DNA of 64,000 nt from Pseudoips prasinana (GCA_951640165.1 OX621241.1:6458001-6522000); one strand, 5' to 3'; positions 14,415 through 28,010 are shown, counted from the stretch's first letter. The notes: generated from the sequence alone by a model not told the origin. Numbers and translations: made by a program.

Positions 14415-14906
14415 GTATGTAGAAGTTTACATTAAAATTTAATGGTTTTCTAAGTCAAAAGACAAGCAAAAATTGGACTGATATTGGGCACTATTTCAAG
14501 CACAATTTTTTGAGACGTAAATTATACCTATAGCTCGTTCGATATTCGCGCACTGAGGTGAGTATGCTGGGCGTAGAACCTACGCCCAGCATACTCACTG
14601 AACGAAGCCTATAACTCCGAAGTTATTCGAGCACTGTTTTTTCTTTTTGGGCACCGTTTGGCACTATTTGGGAACTATTTTTTGAAGTATGAATTATGTT
14701 TGAAGCGTATACAGATTCTCCGGACGGAGGTGAGTATGCTGGGCGAAACCTTCGTCCAGCATACTCATCGAACTATGGCTATAACTTCGCAAGTACAAGA
14801 GCACTATTTTTTTCCTTTGGGCACTATTTAGCACTATTTCAGAACAGTTTTTAGACATTCATGAAATATCAGGATTCCATGGTGAGTATGCTGGACGAAG
14901 GGACAC
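14415..14906 (-). repeat. Right terminal inverted repeat of the foldback element
   Basis: Reverse-complement partner of 12505-12996. It has the same nested palindromes (about 14561-14600 and 14731-14767) and ends in the same terminal bases. Differences between the arms are few and scattered. Confidence 0.88.
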
Positions 14907-14940
14907 TAATGGTGAGACAAGCAAGAGTTATAAATACAAC

Positions 14941-15170
14941 AGGGCCCGTTGCGGGGTTGGTAGATTCCCACCCAGGACAGATATTTGTGTGCATGAACAT
15001 GTTTGTTTGTCCTGTGTCATGGTGTACTTATCTATATTAATAAGTATGTAAATACAAAAAAAAATAAAGTAGTATATGTAGTATATCAGTTATCTGGTTT
15101 CCATAGTACAAGCTCTGCTTAGTTTGGAATCAGTGTGTGAATAATGTGCTAGGATATTATTATATCAATT
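14941..15170 (+). mobile_element. SINE family A with deleted head
   Basis: Keeps 'gattcccacccaggacag', the 'catgaacatgtttgttt' block and the tail block 'catagtacaagctctgctta'. The tRNA-like head lacks the stretch between the two promoter boxes that is present in the copy at 15930. It lies 26 bases outside the foldback element's right target duplication. Confidence 0.8.
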
Positions 15171-15410
15171 TCCACTCGATACATACATTTGTCGTTCGTA
15201 GTTTCAATCTATAAATAGTTAACCCCATCCCCGATTCAACCCACGGGTGTTCTCATCGACGCAACATATCAATTGAAGGGCAGCTGTATCCACCTGTGAC
15301 ACGCTCAAAATAGAATCCGCTTTGAATGGTGATGAAACTGAGTTAACCATAAGGGGTTTATTCATTACAATTATAACAAACTTTCTATTTATATAAAGGA
15401 CATATATGAA

Positions 15411-15753
15411 TGACTCGTTGGTCTAGTGTTAGCGTGTTCAACAGCAGATAATTAGGTCCTGGGTTCAAATCCCGGGCGGGCCAAGAAGTGATTTTGGGAC
15501 TTTTCTGTAAAACGAAAACTCTTCAGACTAATACTCTTTCTCAGTAGTAGCAGTAGTAGTCTCAAGTCTGGAAGTTGGCAGTATAATGGGAAGAGTACGT
15601 AAAGCCGTCGGTCCTGTACCTGACCCCTATCCGGTCGTCTCGCTAGCGTCCCATCAGGTCATGATAGTGATGGAACAGAAAGTCCCCCTGTGCAGATGGC
15701 TAGTCGCCATTGAGACTGGTCGCTGTGGCCGAAATTCGGCTAGGATATATTTT
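15411..15753 (+). mobile_element. tRNA-derived SINE (family C)
   Basis: The head 'tgactcgttggtctagtgtt' and the box-B-like 'gggttcaaatcccggg' are tRNA-like. The body runs through 'ttttgggacttttctgtaaa' and 'cgtaaagccgtcggtcctgt' to 'ctgtggccgaaattcggcta'. A second copy at 48132-48497 matches over the whole length, which defines the ends. Confidence 0.82.
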
Positions 15754-15929
15754 TTTAACTTTTATATACACGAGATATTTAGAAATAAACGGCAGGATAG
15801 ATTTCGTGTTAAGACTGCACTGCTATGCTAGCCTAGAAAAATATGGCTTGAGTTCCTACGCCTGGAGTATATAAGTTTTCATGATACGACCCACCCTTGT
15901 GATTTACTTTCTCTATTCCCACATTCGAC

Positions 15930-16185
15930 GGGCCTTATGGCGTGGTTGGCAAATGCTTGCTTTTCACGCCGGAGGCCGTGGGTTCGATTCCCACCCAGGA
16001 CAGATATGTGTGTGCATGAACTTGTCTGTTGTCCTGTGTCTGGGTGTAATTATCTATATAAGTATGTATTTACAAAAGAAAAGTAGTATATCAGTTATCT
16101 GGTTTCCATAGTACAAGCTCGGCTTAGTTTGGGATCACATGGCCGTGTGTAAATAATGTCTCAGGATCTATTAACATAATCAACC
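15930..16185 (+). mobile_element. Full-length tRNA-derived SINE (family A)
   Basis: The best-preserved A copy here. The tRNA-like head 'ggccttatggcgtggttggc' is followed by a perfect box-B match in 'ggttcgattcccaccca', then 'tgtcctgtgtctgggtgtaa', 'ggtttccatagtacaagctc' and the tail 'agtttgggatcacatggccg'. Other A copies are at 7999 (minus), 11405, 14941 and 46653 (minus). Confidence 0.85.
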
Positions 16186-17879
16186 TGCATGATACTATTA
16201 CATAGCAACTTCAGAACTTACGTGATCTTAGAGATCAAGATTGACTCACGTTGCCCTTAGCTCACCCACGTGAAGGAACTTTTTGCCATTTTGTCATTAA
16301 AGAATTATATCAGTTAAAAGCCGTATGAACTAATAAAGGTAATTAAGTAGTGAATTTAACTATAAGACTGGCTCTACAAGAAACACAAGACGACATTTAA
16401 TTATATCCGGATCATCGGCATTTAATAATATGTTATAATTGCGTATTGCTAGACATCAATTTTAAATCAAAAGTGGTACCAAAACAATTTCTTGGGTGTT
16501 GTTTCTAGTGCGTTAAATAACTATTAATCTATTACAAATCACAAAAATCGCTTGATTTTTAAGTTTAACACACATGTATGTATTTACATTTACTCGGACC
16601 TAAAACGCTACCCTGCGGTACTACTGACACGAATACCTGGCGAAGTTTATTGAAACAATACCAAGGACACAGAATAATGTACGAGTGCCTGTAATTTACA
16701 TGCCGCGACCGGATGTCACCGGCATCGTTTGTCCGTGCGGTGCATGTTCGCTGATGTTCAATGCTGACCGTTGGATGGACCACCCTGATTGCGAATAGTC
16801 AACTGGCACCCATTTTATAACAATAAAACAGGATTGGTTTTGTACAGCTTCATACACGTAGTTATTTAGAACCTAATTAAATAAATAGAAAAAGTTCTTC
16901 AACCCCGAAGGAAGAGCCATATCTACGATATCGGATGAAAATGTAGACCTGTCATTGTATAATGAGTGAAGAAGATCAACCAGTCAGGGCTGGTAAAAAT
17001 TACAACATTGGCTTTGCTTAATGAAAGTTAAGGCTAGTATTGCTATAGTTTTATGTTTCCTAAATCTATGAAACCGCATCAAAAAGTTGACATTATGGAT
17101 CTATGGCACAGATTTGTATTGGCATATGCACCAATCCTGCAGTGATACCAAGAAGCAATTAATATTATCATCGATTTTCCAGTACTTTTGGCATTTAATG
17201 CAACACATTTGGCACGATTTCGGTTTTCAAGTTGATAAAACACTACACAAGGTTGCCAATTCAATACTTAAGCAAAACTTTTTTAACATTTACGGCATTC
17301 GATTGGTAACCTGTTCCCGATCCTACTTTTACTCGTTATTGGGGTGGATACAAAAGGATTTGTTTTAACAGTCAAAAAGATTTTTAACGTTAATATTATT
17401 CGCAGACGAAAGATCTTATCCCGAGCACGTTGTGAATTAAATCCATTCTGAAATACTTTTCACGCACAATCACAACGGTAAACTTACCCAAGTTGGTCGA
17501 GTGGTTTTTGAGGTTACCGAAAACATTATACATATAAATATATATGTTTTTCTTAAGGTGATGTGATATTTAAAGTGAGTGATTGTATTTGGTTCTCACA
17601 GGGAACACAATGGTATCTAATTGCGTGTTATCAGCGTTCTGATGGGAGACATGCTGCCTACCTAATAAAACGAGTGTTGGCGGACGCCAATGATTGTGCG
17701 ATTTTTAGGTTATTTTATTATTAACGATGCGGGTCACGGTGATAATATTGAATGAACGAATGAACTGAATTAGCAGTCAAGTAGCAATATGATGTTGTTA
17801 TGGTAAGTAAAAAAATAAATTTCACAAAGCATTTTTTGGTATTGCCAAATCAAATAGTAGACTAACGGATTAGTCCCTA
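16186..17879. other. No gene recognised
   Basis: AT-rich DNA without recognisable features. Confidence 0.45.
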
Positions 17880-18010
17880 CAACATGGACCGATGATCTTG
17901 TGCGGATCGCTGGAAACCGCTGGATGCGAATAGCGCAAGACCGGCAATTATGGAGATCTTTGTCCAGCAGTTGACGTCTTCCGGCTGATATGATGATGAT
18001 GATGAACGGA
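17880..18010 (+). mobile_element. RTE-type LINE 3' tail
   Basis: The 'tggaccgatgatcttgtgcg ... gctggatgcgaatagcgcaa' stretch matches the C-terminal coding end common to lepidopteran RTE-type retrotransposons (a W-T-D-D ... G-N-R-W-M pattern). It ends in tgatgatgatgatga, the usual simple tail of these elements. Only the last ~130 bases survive. Related tails are at 41531 and 48040. Confidence 0.7.
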
Positions 18011-18805
18011 CTAGTACACTAGGTACTACTGTAGTTGTAATTACAAAGATTCTAGCTTCAATATTAAAATGTCCTACAACTACTCTTTGTAATTAATCCT
18101 GATAGGTATCATCTATAGAAAAAGTATTAAGGGCTGTTATTCCTCAATTAGCGTTGAATATTTTTGTGATAATTGTAATTTTTTGACGGTTCTAATCATA
18201 GCAAATAAGGCAAACCAACATCCTCGAACCGCACCTCACACAGTCACCACAGTTAGATTAACCTAGGACGAAAGGCTATCTAGTCCGTACGTAGGCACAG
18301 TTTGGCACGGGCGGCCGTCACATCCGGCCCGATGGCCGCGCGTTGCGCAAGCGCCGAACATGGGCATTGTATGCAAAACGTTCGTGCTCGCCAAATACCG
18401 AAACCTAACGGTATTGAACTGACAGGATACTAATAAGGATTTAATTTCAGGAATTTGAAGTGTGAACGTGATTTGAAATGGTTAAAATGTTATTCGAGTA
18501 GTACATTTAAATTTTATTTACAGATAATTAATAACGTCTTAGTATGTTTAATAATAAAAGTCATATTTTTTCCTTCATCAAGATGATAGAAGCACGGACG
18601 TCAGAGATTTGCCCAGATACCTTATAAAATCATCAGAAACAGAGAGCTGCCTAGGTCAAAGACTGAGCCATGCGACCAACGAGGTACGTTGCCCGCTAGC
18701 TGGTCACCTTGCCCGCAGGCAACGACCCGAATGCAGTTTTTTATTTGAAGGTTGTATAGTCTACTATTGTTTATTCCTTATTTTAAAACTTATAATTATT
18801 TAAAA
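18011..18805. other. No gene recognised; GC-rich patch
   Basis: Contains a GC- and CpG-rich patch near 18300-18390. It could be regulatory, but nothing supports a specific role. Confidence 0.4.
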
Positions 18806-19114
18806 CTAGCTGTGCCCCGCGGTTTTACCCGCGTTAAACTTTATAAATTATCACAGTTCCACCCCCGTGGGTAATAGCGTGATAATATGTAGCATATATG
18901 TTGACCCTAGTTCTTAGTAATATTCATGCAAAATTTGAAGTAAATCCATGCAGTACTTTTTGAGTTTAGCCCGGACATACATACAAACAGACAAAATTCT
19001 AAAATCTATATTTTTGGCTTCGATATCGATAGTAGATCACGCCCCAATCATTTTTTTTAAATATTCAATGTAGAGTTTTGACTTGCCTACGATTTTATTA
19101 TATCTATGTATAGA
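18806..19114 (-). mobile_element. Non-autonomous Helitron-like element
   Basis: On the minus strand it starts with TC (19114-19113) after an A and ends in CTAG (18809-18806). A hairpin (cgcgggtaaaaccgcg) sits about 8 bases before that end. A 5' TC, a 3' hairpin and a CTRR end are the defining Helitron signs. Similar elements are at 25773, 31511 and 41907. No coding capacity; it needs Rep/helicase in trans. Confidence 0.7.
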
Positions 19115-22100
19115 TTACATCGTTATGTTCCTATGTATTATTAATTGACCCACACACACAAAAAAATATGATTGAGTAAATGGTAACTACCGGACGAGAT
19201 GTAATGTCAAGCTTTTTACATGTGAGTAATCTAACCAATTACTAAAGTAGCAATTCAATATAATACACTATTACACAATGTCAGATAAAACGGCGGTAAT
19301 TAAAAGGTCATACATCACAGTAATTTTTTTTAACATCCGGACTTCCATAACGAGATTAAATTGTTGCCCGCGCAACAAAAGTACTGTAAAAACGCAAAAG
19401 GCTCAAATCACACACCCGTTCAACAATAAATGATGTTTATCCAACGACGGACAAACATGGTGTCCCTTTGAAATGCGCATACGCCGCTTATCCGCGATAT
19501 CAAAAGGGCCGGAAGGATTTTGGAAGCTCTGTCCCTGGCTTTCTACCCAACGTAATTTTTTAAACAAACACCGTACGTTTTCTTTTCAGAATCAGATTTA
19601 ACTTCAAAAGATTTCATATTTTTGACAGCCTTTAATAAATCGATACAGGATCGTTTATAAATCTAAAATTATTACAACATGTATCCAATTTGAAAAATAA
19701 TATATAAGACACAAAATATGACTTTTAATATTATGTTATACTTAATAACGCTTTTTTTTAAAGGCAACGCCCGCATAAGGGAGTTTAATCCCTGTTTCGT
19801 ATTTTACAAACATATAATAGACGGACACAAATTACATCCATACATTTACAAATATTAAATGTCTTTTTCATTATATTTATGTAGATGTTAATGTTTACTA
19901 TTTATTAGTTAATTAGTGGTTTAATAATGACTCTGGATCGTTTTTAAGTAGTGCTCCGTACAACGTATAGCTGTTTACGTAGACATTTAAATGTAGATAA
20001 AATAACAGGATTCAATTATTTTATAAAATTTCCAACGTAACTAATCTTCATCTCCAAGAAGCCGAGGAGACGCAACGCTCGTGTGAAACAAATCCTGACC
20101 GGCACCGGACATCCGTCTATGTCGATATTCCCGTTCTACATCAAAGGGAACCACTGAATTTAAATATCAAACAATTTTCGACCTTACACTTAAAGCGAAA
20201 GAGACCTTATTAGCACTAATTATTACAAACAACCGTAAAAGTACTCTAATACATCTTGTCACTTGAAGAGATGATTAAATTGCAGTGGACAACGTTACAA
20301 TAGCGGATGCGGAAATAAGTCGTAGTGTTACATATTGTGATGCAGTGCGTGCCGGTGAGAGGAGAACGGCCACAATACTCCATTGTACGACTGAGACATA
20401 CCTTACTCAGTATTCAACAACAGAAATATTAGAACTCAAAGGATCATAAAAAGGCACGCGTCGGACATAGCAATAAACATGAGATACATAGGCAATCTAA
20501 TCTATTATTATCAATACATTACCGGTGCTAATTTACCGATGAAGTATTTGACCTTCAGAGGATCGCACGATGAGTACGATCTACACGTACCTGGAACAAA
20601 CAAGCAGAAAATAAATTTTAACGAACCGAGATGAGTTACAGAAATAGATAATGATATTAAATTTGTCACTTTGCGCCGAGAGTGGTCACTCGCGCACTCC
20701 GTAGGCGTCGCCCACGTCCAATCCATTTCCGCTGGGGACTTCGGAGACGAGACACGCTGTCCCTACGAATACTCCACAACGTTTTATACTTTTTGATTAT
20801 ATCGAACGTATAAATGCATATTGAAAACCTGCATCTAGCCTATACCTACTTCCGAAGGATATACCGGTTTATCACTGCTAAGAAACATCGACCTTGCGTT
20901 GGACTTGAACGGCGGCGGACGTGGATAGTCGTAAAATAAAAACGACCCGCAGACAAACAGACAGACTTCTATAATATAATATGGCGAGACGCTCACATGA
21001 TTGACGGCCGATAGCTCCTCCAACTTGCGCCTGCATCCGGCATTCAAGGTGACACGACCCATCCTTGCAGATCCAGTGCTGACAGACTATTTAAATATTG
21101 CCACTGATACAATACACACTGCTAATCATTATGAGACCAAATGGAAAGCTAACTCCTATTATCATAAATCAACAGATGATGTCGATTTTACAAGGCATTA
21201 AGAATCTTAGTAGTAGTGTTAATAGCTTAGTCTCATAAATTATAAGAAATATGAAACCCTTAACATAATACGCCACTTATTCATTGCTTTAATGTCTAAT
21301 ATTATTATCGTAGCCATTCAGTATTAAGCGTTAAATCAAAATGATGGTCAATAGAAAAGAGCTCCATTACTTAACGAAGGCTTTGAAATGAAAGTGGGCA
21401 AGTAATATAATCCACAGCGGCATGGTGAGCGCCAAGGCGAGGATGATATAGAAGCAGTCGAGTAACTGCCGGGTGGCATCCAAGTGGATTGCTGGCCTAG
21501 TGTGCAATGGATTGTCGTTAAATTGAATTAGAGCGCACCACCGGCTTGCGCCCGCGCAGTTCGTCGACCGATCGCCCACTACATACACCATACTTATTGA
21601 TCCCATTCAACAGATCCTTTTTGATTGATAAATCGTCATGTGGGTGGGATCATACTCCCAACATGAGACATATTTTCGGACATTGTTTGACTTGCAAGAA
21701 ATTGATGCAATACGTAATAAAGATAATTATATTACACGGAGTTAATGGTACATATTTCTTAACATTCTTTATGTAGTTACATGTGGGTAGGATGGTAGTA
21801 TATAAAATATACGCAGGCGGACGTGGGTAACAAAGTCGGGGGCGGCATCGGTTCCCTCTAGCGACTATACATATATTAAGCTAGACTGATAGCTTGTGCA
21901 CAAATGGACTGTCTCTTGATATGTGATAGTTACGCGTGACGTATCTTGCATAATACAATGCAACTAGATTAATCGCAGACGGGAAGTGAACAATTGTAAA
22001 AGGAGTTACGCAAACGCGGAATACAGCTATATACTAGCTCGAGTTTACGTAAAAGCAAGGGAGACTCTCGTTAATACATAGATACAAACTCGTATTTGTC

Positions 22101-25100
22101 TAGTCGATGTCAGTAATGTCCTCCATTAATGACTATCATCTGTCCCACGCAACGTTTGGCACAAGCTATTAAAGTTGAGCTTCTTATAAACGTATTTGTT
22201 TAACTGATATTGACTTAAGAGGAAATCTACAATATTGTTTAAATATCTCCAAGGATTCAACTTACTTGAAGAAATTAAACAGTACAGCAAAATACGACGA
22301 ACTGGCGGGCATATAGCTAACCGCTTTGGGTGGACCGAAAAACGGGAGCAGAATGCGACACCGAGTGACAGGAGAAAGTAAATAAAATTACTTACGTATT
22401 TAAACAAAACGTAAAAACGTTTCTGCAGCAACTGGCTAGGCTTCAATAATGTTCCTTGACCAAGGACGGCAATTTTGCAAAAGAGTAACAAATATTACTG
22501 TTATAATATATCCTGTCTTTTCTCGTCAAACTGGGCGTCCAAAAACTGTCCAACTTATTTTAGAAATATTCGCTAGCAAGACTACAGCTAACTTAGTTCG
22601 CATATTGCAGTAACATATTGTTCCTGCAGCCTATATTATTAATACAGTTTCAATGATATTTTCGAGTGAATATGGCATGTTATTTGTATTCATAAAGCAG
22701 AAAATGGGCAGCAACGGCCCAAACTGTTACTTTCACCACACCATATTAGTTACAGTGTGTCGTACTCACCAAATACAATGCTTCATCGTATTCGCCGCTG
22801 CAGCTACTTCTACTTATTTAATTGTAAAACTTAAGTTTCACCAAGCTCCTATTTTCATTTAGAAAACTTATTTCTTATTTTCTTCTCAATATTTTGAGAC
22901 TTCTAAAGATATCTGTTAAGACTACGCCCGACAGTTCGGTTTTGTAGATAAAACTGTTTTATGGTAGTTTTGACCCTCCAAAATAGATTTTTGGAAGGTC
23001 GACAAAGCTATATCAAACAGCAGAGAAGATCAGTAAGGCTATCAAATCTGGCCATTAAAAATACGGTAAGAAAATTCATATTTTCTTGTCGTTAGATCGC
23101 TAAAGAGAAAATTTAATTGGTTAATTTTTTCTCAGCGAAATACTAATATCCCTAGATTTAAACAATTTTAGTTTAGAATTCTTTTTAACACGCATGCATG
23201 GAGAGCGATACAGTCTCGGTAGAAGGGATTCTTCTTAAACACATATTTAGAAAAGAAAAGCTAAATTGTCTTATGGAAGTCATTGAAGTAGTGCGCTCTA
23301 TGTGGTGAGGTAGAATGGCTTCAGTTGCATGACTCTTTGCAAATAGCATGACACTGAAGTATGTACTTAATTACTAATGCCTATTCTATACGTATTATAG
23401 GAACCGATAGATAGGAGTTTAGGTTAGAATACTATATGTATACCATTCCAGATAATTATCAGATGTATATATATCTAACAGTTCAGTACTGAAGTAACAA
23501 GTGTGACCCGAGCGAATAATATAGCCACAAATCAGAAAACAGAAAGTATAAACATTAAAAATGTAGCATAACCAATTCTATAGTGACGAATTTTAATAAC
23601 TTGTGTGTAATATGGAAAGAAAATAAATATACAAGAATTACACATACCTTCAAGTTCTACATTCCTTTGCACGGTAAGTAACCGCAAACCACATAACTAC
23701 CTAACTAACGAATTCTCTTGCCAGTTCATTCATTATTCATTATAGACATGTGGTTTAACTAGAAATAAAAGTGTTAAAATCTTGAAATATCTAACAAACA
23801 CCTTTAGCAATGAATATTAAGAAAAATAACAAATAAATTGTATTAAATTCACTGATGAATTCGTTATTTGTAATTATTCTTAATACTTCATTTTATTTCG
23901 AAATAAATAACTTCGGTGGTCTATGTGTCACAACTAAAAACCGCATTTCTAAATCCTACACTCACACAAACTAGACCAAAACCATAAGTACGATATGAGT
24001 GGCTTGTCAAAAGAATTAAGAATTCATTGACATAGAATGCCTGCCAAAAGAATTTAAGTAGACGTCAAGGTTGATAAATTACTCCATATTTAAATATTTA
24101 TTATCTAACGATTTCCATAACACGCCAAGGATTTTCGCAGTCATAAAGTCTGTCCCAGCAATAGAGCATGCGGGTTCTACTAATCTGTTTATACTATGTG
24201 TGAGCACGCGCCTCAGTGACATTATATACCTCCGAACATATTGGAGAAGATTAACTGACGAACAGCATGTCATCAACGATCTTATTAAACACAAAAGCAA
24301 TATAGGTATGCCGCGGTGGTAACACTGCTGAAAGTGTGTTTATAGCATCCGCCTTCCTGCTGTGGACCGACGAAAATACCGTTACGCTCGCACAACCAAA
24401 CTCCATTGATTTACATACGCAAATCATGACGAATTGCCCACAATGCGCGGCCGAAATACGCCGATGCTCTAACAAACAACATGAACTGATTCATTGCCCA
24501 CTTCCACCCACTTAGGGACCATATTCGTATGAATGAAGATTTTATCCTTAAACCATTTCGGAAACTAGATGATATTGCGCATAGCTGAAGGTTGTTTGTG
24601 AACTCATTAATATTTCATGCCAAGGACACAAACAGAAATGCAATGATATTGAGATTATAAATGCAATGGTTATACGGGAGAAACGCTGTTTGTGGTACGG
24701 TAGAAGTGAGTTCCAACAGTATCATGGTCGCGTCATTATATGTTTAGAAACAGTAATTTTAAGGCTTATTTGTCCGTTAATAATAAAAACTAATAGAAAT
24801 CTACTAACCAGATTTTTCAACGCACATGCATGAATACATAGTGACCGGAGACGGATCAATTTGTTACCAAATGGTATCATAATGAAATCTAATAAGCTAT
24901 AATAGTTACCGCATACCTACCATGTGTACCCAGTGTACCGGTTTAGTTATGGATTAAGTCATGGCGGAAACGGCCTTCAACAAAAACAAACTAATGCTGC
25001 ATACAGAGGTTTAAAAAATTTTACACTCGTTAGTGCATCCGGTGAATTACGATTGCGCGGGGTTCTTTTTGCTTTGAGTTCGATTAAAAAAAATAAACTG

Positions 25101-25772
25101 ATCAATCGGCTAGCATAGCACAGCGAGGGAGAATATCCTGTCGCAGCGGGAGTGGGGAGGAGGTTGCGCGCAGGCATCCATGAATGGGCCTAACGAACTC
25201 GCTGGCCTTGGCAGGACGGCCCTTTAGTGCGGCGCGCCGCGGATTCTATAAAACGCACAAATTTGCGGCACATCTAACACTCCTCGACTTGCATATAAAA
25301 CATAATATAGGGAAAGCCTCCTAATGTTTTCAAATTACGACCATAAAATGAATGTGTTAGTATAACTTTAGACTTAAATAGGACCCTAATAATATAATAG
25401 GTGTTTCCTTTTCTTAACGAAACAGAAATATAAACAACTGTCTGCTCGTGCGGCGCGGTGGTTGGGTTAATCGTCTGGTTACCTCGTGGCCCTCGCGTTT
25501 CGCTTTCCATTCCCACACAGGCGACAATTTGCGTGATCCGTATATAAAACATGGAGTTGACGGCCACGAAGCACTTTTCGGTTTACTACTCTAATGGGGG
25601 TGTTTTCCTAAGTAAAAGTTCCATAGTTGTCATAATCATAAATATACTCTAACTACAAATAGTTACGGCAGATTTAAAAATTGTCTGGTAAATGAAGCGA
25701 CTGCATATGCAGTCAAAACAATAAGAAGGCTCTGATGTGGTTACGGTTTATTATGTTACATTTATAGAATTA
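19115..25772. other. No gene recognised
   Basis: About 6.6 kb of AT-rich DNA. A 121-codon frame on the minus strand (22126-22491) has no recognisable motif and is probably chance. A short inverted repeat lies at about 23818-23882 (taagaaaaataacaaataa and its near-complement). No exon, tRNA or transposase remains were identified. Confidence 0.45.
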
Positions 25773-25941
25773 CTAGCTGTGCCCCGCGGTGTTACCCGCG
25801 TTAAATTTCATAAATTTTCTTTGCTATAAACCTCACGGAGCCCGAGACCTTTCCAAGGAATGCAAAACCGTGGAAATCGGTTCGTGCGTTCTGGAGTTAC
25901 AGCGTCAGGAAGGAAAACCCGACTTATTTTTATATAGTAGA
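25773..25941 (-). mobile_element. Short Helitron-like element
   Basis: Same 3' structure as 18806-19114: CTAG preceded by the cgcgggtaacaccgcgg hairpin on the minus strand, with a TC start near 25941. The internal part differs ('tccggtg'-free, containing 'cggagcccgagacctttcca'), so it is a related but distinct subfamily. Confidence 0.62.
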
Positions 25942-26004
25942 TGTCGTATGAAATTCTTCTGTGGGGAAATTATGATGACAGTGAGGCAATCGTTATATTA
26001 AAAA

Positions 26005-26610
26005 ACCGGCCAAGTGCGAGTCGGACTCGCCCATGAAGGGTTCCGCAGCAGCAAGTATTTCAGTTGATTAAATGAAAGGTAAATTGCGGTTTACGATTTA
26101 GGACGCATTAAAAAAAAATAGATACTTACTAGATTTCGTTCAAACCAATTTTCGTTGTTAGTTTACAAGGTAATGTACATTATATATTTTTTTTAGTTTT
26201 ATCATTCTCTTATTTTAGAAGTTACAGGGGGGGGGGCACTCATTTTTTTCCACTTCGGAAGTGTCTCTCGCGCAAACTATTCAGTTTAGAAAAAAAATAT
26301 ATTAGGAACCTCAATATCATTTTTGAAGACCTATCCATAGATATCCCATATGTATGGGTACGATGAAAAAAAAATTGAGTTTCAGTTCTATGTATGGGAA
26401 ACCCCCAAAATTATTATTATTTTTATATTTTTGTATAAAAATCTTAATGCGGTTCACAGAATACATCTACTTACCAAGTTTCAACAGTACAGCTCTTATA
26501 GTTTCGGAAAAAAATGGCTGTGACATACGGACGGACAGACAGACAGACAGACAGACATGACGAATCTATAAGGGTTCCGTTTTTTGCCATTTGGCTACGG
26601 AACCCTAAAA
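26005..26610. mobile_element. Lepidopteran dispersed repeat with accggccaagtgcgag / ggaaccctaaaaa ends
   Basis: Starts 'aaccggccaagtgcgagtcg' and ends 'gctacggaaccctaaaaa'. Internally it has 'gtatggg' motifs, a (gaca)n run at 26532-26559 and 'ataagggttccgtttttt' near the end. I recognise both ends as those of a very abundant moth and butterfly repeat. Its class is not certain to me. The 68-codon open frame inside is not a gene. Confidence 0.7.
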
Positions 26611-26755
26611 AGAGCTGTAAGAGCTATTTCAACAAAGCTTCTCTGAGAAAAGAACTTAAAGAAAAAACATTTTAACTGTTAATTTACAATATCAAATCAC
26701 AGATTAATTTAAGAAGAAAAGTGGGTCTCTTAACATAAATACTCGAAAAGTCGAA

Positions 26756-27060
26756 ATAAGCATAATCTTGTTGAACATGGTACGCAAAATTCAGGAACTC
26801 TTTTATGGGCAGTTTTTACTCTTGTATAACAAACTTCCCGATGACATTAGACAACTGTCAATCAACGAATACGAAAGCAGCAATTACAGATTGTGTAGCA
26901 TATCATAAAATTCGAGATTACGTATGCAACAAAATTTGTTACGAGTGAGTAGATTTTAGTCAACACACAGTTGAGTAAAATTAGAAAGGTTAATTTAAAG
27001 TTTTTGGCAGTGTTTTTCAATACCTGCCACATAAAGCACTGCAAGGCAGGGTAAAAAATG
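26756..27060 (+). mobile_element. Jockey/CR1-like LINE 3' fragment
   Basis: The plus strand encodes a decayed copy of the peptide block F-M-G-Q-x5-Y-N-K-L-P-x-D-I-R at about 26800-26860. The better copy is on the minus strand at 47307-47708. A 3' untranslated block at 26994-27056 matches 47166-47237 in the corresponding orientation, which shows the two fragments belong to one family. Confidence 0.65.
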
Positions 27061-27879
27061 TTAGGCATCAAAATATTGGACACTTTTCGTTAAGAGCTAC
27101 GTTGCTACAGACTAATAGACGGACAGACATCGGCTTTCAATTTATAAAATCCCTCTTTCGAGGCAGGGGATAATAACAGGAAACGCCTAAACTCTTGCAC
27201 ATATACGGGTGTGTATATACGCGGTAAACATCTCATTCACGATCCTTTGATTGAGAATGAATGAATGACGTGCTCAGGGTTTACAATTTGCCTCGTAGCA
27301 GGAAGTGAAACGAGTCCAACAATAATCAAGGACGCTAATAATATTGGAACCTGATTTGTACTAGTGTTCATCGAGGAAGCTATTACAAACTTGAATCTCT
27401 TTCACAACCCGTTTGATGGAAACATCATTATCTGTTTCGTAATCGCTTGGTATTCTTGAATCAAGGCAGGCGATGATTTTGTATTTTTATCAGTTCTCAT
27501 GGATAGTTGATGTAGTTGCAGGTAAATGATTGATGCGACCTTGAACAGGGCTGGATCGACATGTTAACCCACTTAACGCGGCGTGCCTGCGCGTGCCGCA
27601 TGGGGATTATGGTTCGAGCTAATGACGCAGCCATTTACAACATCTGGTGATTGCTTTTATTTGTTGACTAGATTCCGACCGCGGCTTCGCCAACTTTAAC
27701 TATTCCGCCGCCTAAAAGCTATTTTCTTAATTTCCTCTGGAATAGTATTTGGATGAAAGGTATTACATTCTTTATAACATTAGCTGTCTACCAGTGAGAA
27801 TGTCATCAAAATCAATTTAACCATTTCGGAAAGTCTCACGGCTGATATCATGATGATGTTTACAATATTATTGGCCGAG

Positions 27880-28010
27880 GGTTGGTGTGTCTGTCCGACT
27901 TATTTATTTATTTTATGCTGGGCCTCTGGCATTGGGAATGTCTACGAGTAGCGGTTACCACTATCCATCAGGTGGGCCGCTAGTTCGTCTGCCTCAGAAA
28001 GCAATAAAAA
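27880..28010 (+). mobile_element. CR1-type LINE 3' end
   Basis: The block 'ggttaccactatccatcagg' followed by 'tgggccgctagttcgtctgc' and 'aataaaaatac' is the well-known 3' terminus of a lepidopteran CR1-like retrotransposon. Only the 3' end is present, as usual for 5'-truncated insertions. Confidence 0.65.

Larger units (their letters stand above)
12497..14914. mobile_element. 2.4-kb foldback-type DNA transposon with 8-bp target duplication
   Basis: The element spans 12505-14906, beginning gtgtcccttcg and ending cgaagggacac. It is flanked by a perfect 8-base direct repeat, taatggtg, at 12497-12504 and 14907-14914. Its terminal inverted repeats are 492 bases each (12505-12996 and 14415-14906) and nearly identical. 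Inside each arm, a palindrome built on gtgagtatgctggncg recurs about every 170 bases, alternating with 'aaatagtgccc' and 'aacttcggagttatag' blocks. The 1.4-kb centre is AT-rich and has only short frames of 60-70 codons with no transposase motif, so it is probably non-autonomous. An 8-base duplication is usual for hAT and some other superfamilies, but the ends match none I recognise. Confidence 0.88.

Noticed and set aside
15930..16000. Functional tRNA gene
   Set aside because: Box-B-like sequence is present, but the cloverleaf is incomplete and the block continues into a SINE body repeated elsewhere.
22126..22491. 121-codon minus-strand frame as a membrane protein
   Set aside because: Hydrophobic residues reflect AT-rich codons; no family pattern and no promoter or polyadenylation context.
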